Assembly: GCA_022360105.1 (NCBI GenBank) | Contig: JAKSDL010000725.1 | Location: 1 to 16,264 of the forward strand | Origin: Pseudomonadota bacterium | Lineage (GTDB): Bacteria; SAR324; XYD2-FULL-50-16; JAHJRI01 | DNA length: 16,264 nt | Direction: 5' to 3' | Shown here: positions 1-6,773 of the stretch, one piece after another | How positions within the stretch are numbered: position 1 is the stretch's first letter | Layout of the letters: each line of letters starts with the position of its first letter | The notes under the pieces: model-generated | Database searches by the model: none | The model's input: only the letters and a program-made list of their open reading frames with translations | Told to the model about the DNA's origin: nothing | Made by a program: the position numbers and the translations under genes

Positions 1-399
1 ATCCGTGTCGGTGGCATCCACGGCTAGATTGCTTTCCGTTACAGTCCCTCTTTCCCCGACAGTAACCGTATTAGCCAGGATATTGGAGACAAAGATGTTG
101 ATGGTATCGTTTTTCTGGGTGGAATGAGTGTTTCTATTTCCAACAGAATCCAGGGGAATCTTGAGCAGGTATTGATCACCATAAGCTGCATTGGAACCCA
201 TCTGGTAGGAGGCAATCTCGGTGTTGGCAAGCCTGGCAACGACGGTCACTTCCGAATCGGTTTTCAGGATTTGTTTGCCACTGATATGGACGGTGCCAAA
301 GAGAACATTGGAGGGTTCCGGAATTTTTGCTGAGAGCAGACATGGTGTGAGGGCAAAAAAAGTAAGTAGTATCAACGACCGGATGTCAGGTGTTTTCAT
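1..399 (-). CDS. Secreted hypothetical protein, N-terminal part (runs off the window edge)
   Basis: An open frame of 133 codons reads from ATG at 399 leftward without a stop to base 1, so only the N-terminus is present. The start is supported by AAAGG seven bases upstream. Residues 1-24 form a signal peptide: a short polar start, the hydrophobic stretch LILLTFFAL and a likely cleavage after LLSA. The mature part begins KIPEPSNVLFGTVHISG and continues with alternating short beta-like segments (VTVVARLANTEIA, YLLKIPLDS, DTINIFVSNILA). This resembles the Ig-like or carboxypeptidase-regulatory-like beta domains of exported proteins that carry a G-x-V-x-x-x-G opening and a Y-x-L-x-I-P core. No catalytic motif is visible and the C-terminus is missing. 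Exported to the periplasm or cell surface by inference; function unknown. Antisense frames in this stretch are weaker and have no such signal. Confidence 0.75.
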   Translation of the reverse strand, partial: MKTPDIRSLILLTFFALTPCLLSAKIPEPSNVLFGTVHISGKQILKTDSEVTVVARLANTEIASYQMGSNAAYGDQYLLKIPLDSVGNRNTHSTQKNDTINIFVSNILANTVTVGERGTVTESNLAVDATDTD

Positions 400-883
400 G
401 AAGTTACCTTTGGGTGTCTGGTAATTTTTTGGTGATCTTAAGACTTTTAGCGATGATGGATAATGATCTGTGATTTTGAACATATGAAAAATATTTGACC
501 GCCAAAGTAAAAATATAAGGCTTTGCAACGATTTTACAAGTTTATCTTCGTTAAATATATGATAAGATATTTTTGGATTAACAATATGTTTTTCCAGATA
601 CAAATTGTCAATAAATTTATTTAAAAATAGTTAAAATACAATAATTTCATATAAGTAACTTTTATTTGTTTAAATAAAATATTTGAAAAATTTCAAATAA
701 AAAATAATTATAAAATTAAAATAAAACTTTCAGAAAATCTTAAAATTTTACTTTCTGTCATTGATACTTATTAAGACTCTCCAAATTAATTGCAGTTCTC
801 CCATGATTTCATCGGCTTGGACCGATAAAAAATCTCATTTTTTTAATGCAGTCGATTTGGTATTTTTTTCCGATGCGATCACC

Positions 884-900
884 ATAGGGAAGATCCCTAT
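884..900. repeat. Perfect 7-bp stem-loop
   Basis: ATAGGGA (884-890) pairs with TCCCTAT (894-900) around an AGA loop, directly before the TTTTAGATT repeat. The following ATTTTAGATTTTAGATT is T-rich, so it superficially resembles a terminator. However, no plus-strand gene ends upstream, so its role is unclear. It may be the end of a decayed repeat element. Confidence 0.4.
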
Positions 901-957
901 ATTTTAGATTTTAGATTGATGATTTTAGATTTACGGGTTGTGAAAGCTTCGCTTTCT
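901..957. repeat. Dispersed TTTTAGATT / GAAAGC-hairpin repeat, copy 1
   Basis: Three TTTTAGATT-like words separated by GATGA lead to ACGGGTTGTGAAAGCTTCGC. The hairpin GAAAGC-TTC-GCTTTC lies at 942-956. Closely similar text recurs at 1089-1125 and 5837-5890, so this is a dispersed intergenic repeat family and not chance sequence. Confidence 0.7.
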
Positions 958-975
958 GTTTCATGTTTTATCTGG

Positions 976-997
976 ATTCCTGGGTCGAGCCCGGAAT
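976..997. repeat. REP-like palindrome (ATTCC...GGAAT)
   Basis: ATTCC (976-980) pairs with GGAAT (993-997). After a bulged T, GGG (982-984) pairs with CCC (990-992), leaving a five-base loop. Text of this type (GGATTCC...GGGAATGAC) is a common dispersed palindrome in bacterial intergenic DNA. Only one copy is seen in this window. Confidence 0.5.
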
Positions 998-1088
998 GAC
1001 AGGCATTCTGAGTCTTTCAAGGCGGTTAGATTTTTTTTTCGACCATTTAATTGCCAACCACTAAAGCCTAACCACTAACCCCTAAAGA

Positions 1089-1125
1089 TATTTTAGATTT
1101 ACGGGTGGTGAAAGCTTCGCTTTCT
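1089..1125. repeat. Dispersed TTTTAGATT / GAAAGC-hairpin repeat, copy 2
   Basis: Shorter copy in the same orientation as the one at 901-957. It keeps one TTTTAGATT word, ACGGGTGGT and the hairpin GAAAGC-TTC-GCTTTC (1110-1124), followed by a T run. The two copies lie about 170 bases apart, so slippage or recombination between them is possible. Confidence 0.65.
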
Positions 1126-1283
1126 TTTTTGTGTTTTGATAAGGTTGGGCGGAGTTTTTGCAATGGGTGAGTTAAAGCTATCGATTATGACTGACTTGAT
1201 TCATGTAGATTCACGTGCAAAAGCACGTTCACGGGTGGAGCAGTAATTAAGATAAAACGGGTGGTTTATTCCGGTTTTTTATT

Positions 1284-1955
1284 ATGAAAATACAACTAAC
1301 AGACATTTCCAAATCGTTTGTGGAAGGCGGAAAGTCCCGTATGGTGCTGGATCGTTTGAATGCGGAGTTTGACGAGGGACAGTTATCAATTATCCTGGGA
1401 AAAAGCGGATCCGGCAAAAGTACCATACTAAACCTGATCAGCGGAATTGACACCCCTGACCAGGGGCAGATTCTGATTGGGGAAAACAACGTCGGTAACA
1501 TGAGTGATTATGAGCGGACCTTGTTCCGGAGGCATCATATCGGGTTTGTGTTTCAGTTTTTCAATCTGATTCCCACATTGACCGTTTTGGAGAATGTGAT
1601 GCTCATCCAGGAACTGGATGGGGCAGGAACAAGGGAAAATCGGGAGAAGGCCCTGCAGATTCTGGATCAGGTCGGGCTGGCGGACAGGCGGGAGGCAACA
1701 CCGGAAAATCTCTCCGGGGGAGAGCAACAAAGGACAGCCATTGCAAGGGCATTGACCCATGATCCTTCCATCATCCTTGCTGATGAGCCGACAGGGAACC
1801 TGGATCACGAAACCGGGTCTGCGGTCATGGATCTGATGTTAAAACTTTCCAGGGACCTGGGAAAAACATTGATCATGGCAACGCATAGCACAGATATCAC
1901 CAATGTTGCAGATGCCGTTTTTGGAATCCAGGATGGGAAAATGAGGCAGTTTTGA
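1284..1955 (+). CDS. ABC transporter ATP-binding protein (LolD/MacB type, AttE-like)
   Basis: A 223-residue nucleotide-binding subunit that would power the permease encoded next to it. All ABC motifs are intact: Walker [10 protein letters not shown] (39-47), Q-loop Gln91 in [13 protein letters not shown], signature LSGGEQQR (143-150), Walker [13 protein letters not shown] (163-174) and switch His201. The [16 protein letters not shown] segment and DEPTGNLD are typical of the LolD/MacB/FtsE branch, whose permeases belong to the FtsX family. Length is normal for the family. The ribosome site ahead of ATG 1284 is poor, and no better start is seen. The gene is followed after 197 bases by the double-FtsX permease and then an AttH-fold gene. 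That fits an AttEFGH-type ABC system of unknown substrate acting at the inner membrane. Cytoplasmic, membrane-associated. ATPase identity is sure; the Att assignment comes from context. Confidence 0.93.
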   Translation: MKIQLTDISKSFVEGGKSRMVLDRLNAEFDEGQLSIILGKSGSGKSTILNLISGIDTPDQGQILIGENNVGNMSDYERTLFRRHHIGFVFQFFNLIPTLTVLENVMLIQELDGAGTRENREKALQILDQVGLADRREATPENLSGGEQQRTAIARALTHDPSIILADEPTGNLDHETGSAVMDLMLKLSRDLGKTLIMATHSTDITNVADAVFGIQDGKMRQF

Positions 1956-1960
1956 ACTGC

Positions 1961-2050
1961 GGTTATCGGAAAGTGCCGCGATGCGATTGATGTGTCAAGA
2001 TGAAATTTATACAAATATATGATTTGTTTACACAATCTATCTGATAACTG
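1961..2050 (-). repeat. 90-bp inverted-copy repeat core, copy A
   Basis: This stretch is the reverse complement of 9257-9346. 85 of 90 positions match, and all five differences are transitions. It starts five bases after the ATPase stop codon and lies inside the transport locus. It is bordered by degenerate heptamers of the CCGATAA type on the right (2041-2071: CTGATAA, CTGATAG, CCGATAA, CCGATAA, CTGA) and by one inverted unit, TTATCGG, on the left (1963-1969). The similarity continues to about 2068 if a 12-base gap is allowed against copy B. It resembles a small non-coding mobile repeat (MITE-like) with heptamer termini. Confidence 0.85.
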
Positions 2051-2152
2051 ATAGCCGATAACCGATAACTGAAAATCATAGCGACGATTGGTTACCAATC
2101 ATCAGGTCAGTATTTAACATAGGATTAAACCTGGATCTAAAATCTGTGATAT

Positions 2153-4699
2153 ATGAAACCATCTTTTTTATTCAAACTCAGTATCAGCTATTCCAAAGGT
2201 CACCCTTTGCAAAAGTTCCTGCTTTTTCTGGGAATTGCGATTGGGGTTGCCGTTGTGGTGGCTGTTGATCTGGCCAATGAAAGCATCGGCCGCTCTTTTC
2301 AGTTATCGACCCAAAGCATTTCCGGCAGGGCCACACATCAGATTGTCGGGTCTTCGGACACTCTGGAACAATCGTTTTACGTGGGGTTAAAAAAGAAAGT
2401 TGCAGACCTGCCTCTCGCCCCGGTGGTCAGCGGTTACGTGCAGTTGGTGCAGCATGACAACCGCACCATGCAGTTGCTTGGTATCGATCCGTTTGTTGAT
2501 ACCAGCTTTCGAAATTACCTGGGCAGTGCCTCAAGCTTGCCAAACCAGGACATACTTGTCTCTATTTTGACGCAGCCCGGTCGGGTGCTGATCTCAAAGG
2601 ACCTGGCAGATGAGTTAAAGCTTAATCCCGGCGACAGTCTTGATCTGCAGACTAACCGGGGAACCCAAAAGGTTGTCATTACCGGCTTATTGAACAGTTC
2701 CGACAGCTTCACCCGTGAAGCCCTTTCCGGGGTGATTTTAACAGATATTTCCTCTGCCCAGGAGATACTGGTGATGGGGGAGAGGATCAGCCATATCGAT
2801 ATGATTGTCGATCCTGAAGACAGTGAATCCCTGGCAGTAATAGAATCCAATCTTTCCGGGGATGCACGTATTGTTTCAGTGCAGAAAAATGCCAATACCG
2901 TCAGGCAGATGTCCAATGCCTTTGAGCTGAATCTAAGAGCGCTTAGCCTCCTTGCCCTGCTGGTTGGGGTTTTCCTGATCTACAATACCATTACATTTTC
3001 GGTTGTTCAGCGCAGGGCTCAAATAGGAACCTTGCGGGCATTGGGAGTGACCCGTCAGGAAATTTTTGGACTGATACAGGTTGAGACATTGTTTTGGGGG
3101 ATGCTTGGATCTTTCGCGGGATTGTTACTTGGGATAGCTTTAGGGACGAGTATAATTAAATTAATCAGCCAGACCATCTCGGATCTTTATTTTGTATTAA
3201 CCGTGAACACCTTCTATCTGAATGCCTGGCAGTTTCTGAAGGCGTTTCTGCTGGGAATTTTGGCCTCAGTCATCTCAGCTGCATTTCCTGCCTGGGAAGC
3301 AGCTCATATCAGTCCCGTTGATGCATTACGACGGTCAAGCCTTGAGAGAAAAATTAGTCGTAATCTGGCTTTGTTGACAACAACCGGTCTTTTGCTGCTT
3401 GTCATCGGCTATCTGTTATTACTGGTGCCGACAACAACACTGGGTGTCAGTTACCTGGCTTTGCTGGCTATTGTTTGCGGAAGTGCCATGTTGGTGCCTG
3501 TTTTAACCAAGGTGATCATGAAGGTGATTGGTGTTTTGTTCAGGATCTTTCCCGGCATCATTGGCAGAATGTCTTCTCGAAACATCAGTCGTTCATTGAG
3601 CCGCACCGGTGGATCGATCGCTTCTTTGATGATTGCCATCTCGGTTATTATCGGGGTGGGAAACATGGTGGGCAGTTTTCGTTCAACCGTTGTGAGCTGG
3701 TTAAGCAATACCATTCAGGCTGATTTATACATCAGTCCTGCCAGTCATTTATCCAGAAAGCTGGACAATACTCTCAAAGATGCCATTCAGCAGCTACCCG
3801 GTGTGGAGGAGGTTTATTCCATTCAAACCAGACAGATTCGTTTCGGAGACTACGCCAACAGTTCCATTGTCAGCCTGGACAGGGATGTAGCTAAACGAAC
3901 CTGGATCTGGAGAAGCGGCGATGATCACGTAATGGAACAAAAATTCAACCAGGGCTGGGTATTCATCTCGGAGCCTTTTGCCTTCAAGCATGGTATTCAA
4001 GGGAAGAAGGGCTCTGTGTTGATGCTGGAAACAAGCATGGGGCCACAGGAATTTCGATTAGCGGGTATTTTCAGGGATTTTTCTTCGGAGCAGGGAATTA
4101 TTATTATGCAGGATAATACCTTCCGCCGGTTCTGGGGGGATGATTCGGTCTTTGGAGTGTCTTTGTTTATCAGGGAAGGTGCATCGGTCGACAAAGTTAG
4201 AAAAGAGATAGAACGTGAATTTGGAGCCAAGCATAAACTGGTTATCCGTTCCAATAAAGGATTGCGGGAAGCTGCCATCGAGGTCTTTGACAGGACTTTT
4301 ACCATAACAATTGCCCTGCAGATTCTGGCCGGCCTGGTGGCCTTTATCGGTGTTTTAAACACCATTATGTCGCTCATGCTGGAGCGATCCAGGGAAATCG
4401 GAACGTTGAGGGCCAATGGCATGACGATAAACCAGCTCTGGCGACTGGTCTTCACGGAATCAGGCTTTATCGGCCTGTTATCCGGTTTATTTGCCATTCC
4501 GCTTGGTACGGCCATGGCCTGGATCCTGGTGTTTGTCATCAACAAACGCTCGTTTGGATGGACGCTCGATTTTGTATTGAATCCCGGAACCTACATGGAA
4601 GCATTGGTAATTGCGTTAACTGCAGCGTTGCTGGCAGGAATTTATCCTGTCGTGGCCATGTTGCAAAAACCTGTTGCAGAGTTACTGAGGACCGAATAG
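2153..4699 (+). CDS. ABC transporter permease with two FtsX domains (fused AttF/AttG-like)
   Basis: An 848-residue inner-membrane permease, about twice the length of a single LolC/MacB-type subunit. Membrane segments are visible near residues 22-40, 262-284, 311-335, 362-382, 405-426, 432-452, 487-508, 716-741, 770-797 and 815-836. Two FtsX units end the halves (about 267-390 and 720-840). Each carries the coupling motif that docks to the ATPase: RRAQIGTLRALGVTRQEI (287-304) and RSREIGTLRANGMTINQL (745-762). Large extracytoplasmic MacB-PCD-like domains lie at 45-250 and 515-700. So one chain supplies both transmembrane halves. The preceding ATPase and the AttH-like gene two bases downstream support an AttEFGH-type system. 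Substrate unknown; relatives move lipids, lipoproteins or hydrophobic compounds. The start ATG lacks a strong ribosome site, but the N-terminal membrane segment begins normally. Confidence 0.92.
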   Translation: MKPSFLFKLSISYSKGHPLQKFLLFLGIAIGVAVVVAVDLANESIGRSFQLSTQSISGRATHQIVGSSDTLEQSFYVGLKKKVADLPLAPVVSGYVQLVQHDNRTMQLLGIDPFVDTSFRNYLGSASSLPNQDILVSILTQPGRVLISKDLADELKLNPGDSLDLQTNRGTQKVVITGLLNSSDSFTREALSGVILTDISSAQEILVMGERISHIDMIVDPEDSESLAVIESNLSGDARIVSVQKNANTVRQMSNAFELNLRALSLLALLVGVFLIYNTITFSVVQRRAQIGTLRALGVTRQEIFGLIQVETLFWGMLGSFAGLLLGIALGTSIIKLISQTISDLYFVLTVNTFYLNAWQFLKAFLLGILASVISAAFPAWEAAHISPVDALRRSSLERKISRNLALLTTTGLLLLVIGYLLLLVPTTTLGVSYLALLAIVCGSAMLVPVLTKVIMKVIGVLFRIFPGIIGRMSSRNISRSLSRTGGSIASLMIAISVIIGVGNMVGSFRSTVVSWLSNTIQADLYISPASHLSRKLDNTLKDAIQQLPGVEEVYSIQTRQIRFGDYANSSIVSLDRDVAKRTWIWRSGDDHVMEQKFNQGWVFISEPFAFKHGIQGKKGSVLMLETSMGPQEFRLAGIFRDFSSEQGIIIMQDNTFRRFWGDDSVFGVSLFIREGASVDKVRKEIEREFGAKHKLVIRSNKGLREAAIEVFDRTFTITIALQILAGLVAFIGVLNTIMSLMLERSREIGTLRANGMTINQLWRLVFTESGFIGLLSGLFAIPLGTAMAWILVFVINKRSFGWTLDFVLNPGTYMEALVIALTAALLAGIYPVVAMLQKPVAELLRTE

Positions 4700-4701
4700 C
4701 C

Positions 4702-5829
4702 ATGAAAAAAGGAAAGCTTCTGATCATCATTTTGGTTTTGTTTGTGGCCACAGTCGGCTGGGGTGCTTGGTTTGGACTACAAAAGCCTGAAAATGGGGCA
4801 TTCAGGGCAGATGTGATTGCCCAAATGTCGGGTGACGGTTCCAATGAGCAGTTTAGCCGGGCGATTGATCCTTATGAGTTTACATTCCCGAGGGATTACG
4901 GACCGCACCCTGGCTTTCAGACGGAATGGTGGTACTATACGGGGAATCTAAAAACCAAAACCGGTAGACATTTTGGTTACCAGTTCACGATCTTCAGACG
5001 TGCTTTGCAGACGGAAGAAGTTCCGGGGGCTTCGGAATGGCGTACTAACCAGGTATATTTTGGACATTTTGCCGTAACCGATGTTCAGCAGGAACAATTT
5101 CATTCGTTTGAGAAATTCAGTCGCGGGGCGCTTGGTTTGGCTGGTGCCCGGGCTGAGCCATACAGGGTATGGCTGGAAGGCTGGCAGGTCTATAAGGAAG
5201 GGGAAGAGTACGTATTGCTTGCGGAAGAGGAGCAGATAAGCCTGCACCTAAAAATGACCCTTGAGAAACCAACCGTGTTTCAGGGTGATGACGGGTTAAG
5301 CCAGAAAAGCGAAGACGAGGGAAATGCGTCTTACTATTACGCCCAGACACGGTTGTCGACGGAGGGTTTCATTAAAGTGGGGTCAGAGCATTTCGAAGTG
5401 AAGGGTGCAAGCTGGCTGGATCGGGAATGGTCGACCAGTGCCTTTAAACGTGGTGAAAGCGGATGGGACTGGTTTTCTGTTCAACTGGAGGACAACAGGG
5501 AAGTAATGCTTTATCAGATCCGATACAAAGCCGGAGGTATCAGCCCCTATTCATCAGGCAGTTACATCGATGCCTCCGGTGAGAAAACTCACCTGACTCA
5601 TGAGGAGTACAGTATTCAAGTGCTGGATAACTGGAAAAGCCCCCACACAGACACGGTATTTCCTTCCGCCTGGAAGCTCGTCATTCCGCGTTTCAACCTG
5701 GAGTTTACAGTTACTCCATTGCTAAATGACCAGGAGCATCGTCACAGTTTTAACTATTGGGAAGGTGCTGTTCGTGTGAGTTCCGAATCAGTGAACGGAT
5801 ATGGATATGTGGAGCTTACAGGATACTGA
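4702..5829 (+). CDS. AttH / CrtC-type lipocalin-like protein (carotenoid 1,2-hydratase family)
   Basis: A 375-residue exported or membrane-anchored protein starting at ATG 4702, two bases after the permease stop; the spacing argues for translational coupling. An in-frame ATG exists at 4558, but using it would overlap 140 bases of the permease and bury the signal segment, so 4702 is preferred. Residues 5-26 (LLIIILVLFVATVGWGAWFG) are a signal anchor. Family hallmarks follow: HPGFQTEWWYYTGNL (69-83), GYQFTIFRR (92-100), GHFAVTD (121-127), YYYAQTRL (211-218), WLDREWSTS (238-246), YWEGAV (352-357) and the terminal GYGYVELTGY (366-375). The family adopts a two-lipocalin beta-barrel fold. CrtC enzymes hydrate carotenoids, while AttH proteins accompany ABC transporters with unknown role. 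The gene context favours AttH, a periplasmic partner probably handling a hydrophobic ligand for the transporter. Confidence 0.9.
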   Translation: MKKGKLLIIILVLFVATVGWGAWFGLQKPENGAFRADVIAQMSGDGSNEQFSRAIDPYEFTFPRDYGPHPGFQTEWWYYTGNLKTKTGRHFGYQFTIFRRALQTEEVPGASEWRTNQVYFGHFAVTDVQQEQFHSFEKFSRGALGLAGARAEPYRVWLEGWQVYKEGEEYVLLAEEEQISLHLKMTLEKPTVFQGDDGLSQKSEDEGNASYYYAQTRLSTEGFIKVGSEHFEVKGASWLDREWSTSAFKRGESGWDWFSVQLEDNREVMLYQIRYKAGGISPYSSGSYIDASGEKTHLTHEEYSIQVLDNWKSPHTDTVFPSAWKLVIPRFNLEFTVTPLLNDQEHRHSFNYWEGAVRVSSESVNGYGYVELTGY

Positions 5830-5836
5830 AATATTT

Positions 5837-5967
5837 AAGATTTTAGATTGATGATTTTAGATTTTCTATAATGTGAAAGCTACGCTTTCGGATTTAAAAG
5901 TATATATATTGGCAACCTGGTTGCTCCATCCTGAAAATCATAAATCGTACATCTAAGATCTAAAATT
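5837..5967. repeat. Dispersed repeat with inverted ends between convergent genes, copy 3
   Basis: The left end (5838-5865) repeats the TTTTAGATT-GATGA-TTTTAGATT text of 901-935. The right end (5936-5967) carries a diverged reverse-complement version (ATCTAAGATCTAAAATT). Between them lies GAAAGC-TAC-GCTTTC (5875-5889), the same stem as in the other copies but with a changed loop, and a second stem GCAAC-CTG-GTTGC (5912-5924). The element fills the gap between the AttH-like and CYTH genes and extends into the end of the latter. No classic U-tract terminator is present, though the hairpins could serve that purpose for both convergent genes. Confidence 0.6.
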
Positions 5968-6420
5968 CCTGTAAGGATTGGTTATGAGATTCGAATTGTA
6001 GTAGCGTGGGTCGCCGGTTACTTCATCACCCAGCCAGTCCGGTTTTGGGATTTTTTGATCTTCGTGTTCCAGCTCGACTTCTGCCACGACGAGACCTTTG
6101 TTCTCTCCATGAAACTCGTCAACTTCAAACACCACATTACCAAAGGGCACTTGATACCTGGTTTTTTCCAACAGGGGTTTTTGACAAAGGTTTTCCAGCA
6201 GTTCGATGGCTTCCGCCAGTGGAATCTCATATTCAAATTCCTGCCGGGTCATGCCTACGGTTTTACCTTTAATGGTGAGATAGGCTTTCTGATCGACTGT
6301 TCTGACCCTTACAATTCGCTCCGGATCTATGGAGAGATACCCCTGTCGATAGACGGATCTGTGTTGGGTCTTCCATGCGTCGCCTTTAACCAGGAATTTC
6401 CTTTCAATCTCTTTTGCCAT
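5953..6420 (-). CDS. CYTH domain protein (triphosphate tunnel enzyme)
   Basis: A 155-residue protein with the canonical CYTH N-terminus EIERKFLV, giving the ExExK metal/phosphate motif at Glu4, Glu6 and Lys8. Further tunnel residues are visible: VRVRT with Arg38 and Arg40, LTIKG (48-52) with Lys51, EFEYEI (61-66), KTRY with Lys86 and Arg88, VFEVDEF (98-104) and VAEVELE (112-118). The length matches the short bacterial CYTH proteins related to the Nitrosomonas tripolyphosphatase. These hydrolyse inorganic triphosphate or related phosphoanhydrides; some CYTH members are adenylate or thiamine-triphosphate enzymes. Cytoplasmic. The start is supported by AAAGGATAG directly upstream. The last codons (YRNFRS) and the TAG stop are written in the TTTTAGATCTTAG repeat text, so the C-terminus may have been reshaped by that element. 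It converges on the AttH-like gene and appears to be a single-gene unit. Confidence 0.92.
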   Translation of the reverse strand: MAKEIERKFLVKGDAWKTQHRSVYRQGYLSIDPERIVRVRTVDQKAYLTIKGKTVGMTRQEFEYEIPLAEAIELLENLCQKPLLEKTRYQVPFGNVVFEVDEFHGENKGLVVAEVELEHEDQKIPKPDWLGDEVTGDPRYYNSNLITNPYRNFRS

Positions 6421-6773
6421 TCTATCCTTTCTCAGTTGATAATCGGGTTATTTTTAGTCGATAGCAATGGATAAAATGTGGTATGCGATCGGTCACGAAA
6501 TTTTTACTCGATCCCGATTATGATACCTATTTCAGAATAACGAAAAAACGGAACCGCCATGGAATTGCTTCAAGTTATGCGGTGGAGATGCAGTTTTTTA
6601 AATTAACAATCCCAGATGAATCTTTACCAGTAATCCGGTTTAAAGCCAATGGCATTAAGATTAAAGGTTTGACGATACCGACAACAAAATATAACAATCT
6701 CAACAAGTAAACCAAGTAGCACGAGTTTTTACATTGATCGATTACGATGCTCAAAAAGTCTTTTGGAGGAGAT
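6421..6773. other. Divergent intergenic region, no convincing gene
   Basis: 353 bases separate the divergent CYTH and penicillin-acylase-type genes and should hold both promoters. A 75-codon plus-strand frame at 6483-6710 exists, but it has no ribosome site, no recognisable domain and an overlapping antisense frame, so it is not called. The right end holds GGAGG at 6765-6769, the ribosome site of the acylase gene. No repeat or hairpin of note was seen. Confidence 0.5.

Larger units (their letters stand above)
400..1283. other. Long gene-free region, AT-rich then repeat-bearing
   Basis: About 880 bases separate the divergent secreted-protein gene and the ABC ATPase gene. Bases 420-840 are extremely AT-rich with many A and T runs and no convincing frame. 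They probably contain the promoter of the minus-strand gene, though no clear -35/-10 pair was picked. Bases 884-900 form a perfect stem ATAGGGA/TCCCTAT with loop AGA. Bases 901-1283 carry two copies of a TTTTAGATT/GAAAGC-hairpin repeat, a palindromic repeat at 976-997, and a perfect stem ACGTGC-AAAA-GCACGT at 1213-1228. Pyrimidine-rich text around 1050-1085 (repeated CTAACC-like words) looks like degenerate low-complexity filler. Promoter elements for the ATPase gene must lie here but are not evident. Confidence 0.6.

Noticed and set aside
835..870. Rho-independent terminator near the ATCGG...CCGAT stem and T-runs
   Set aside because: No gene ends in the right orientation upstream, and the stem is followed by A residues on the plus strand.
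4558..4701. Upstream ATG extension of the AttH-like gene
   Set aside because: It lies wholly inside the permease gene and would place 48 cysteine-rich residues ahead of a clear signal anchor; ATG 4702 fits spacing and family.
6483..6710. 75-codon plus-strand frame between the CYTH and acylase genes
   Set aside because: No ribosome site, no recognisable motif and an antisense frame of similar quality; it sits where promoters are expected.
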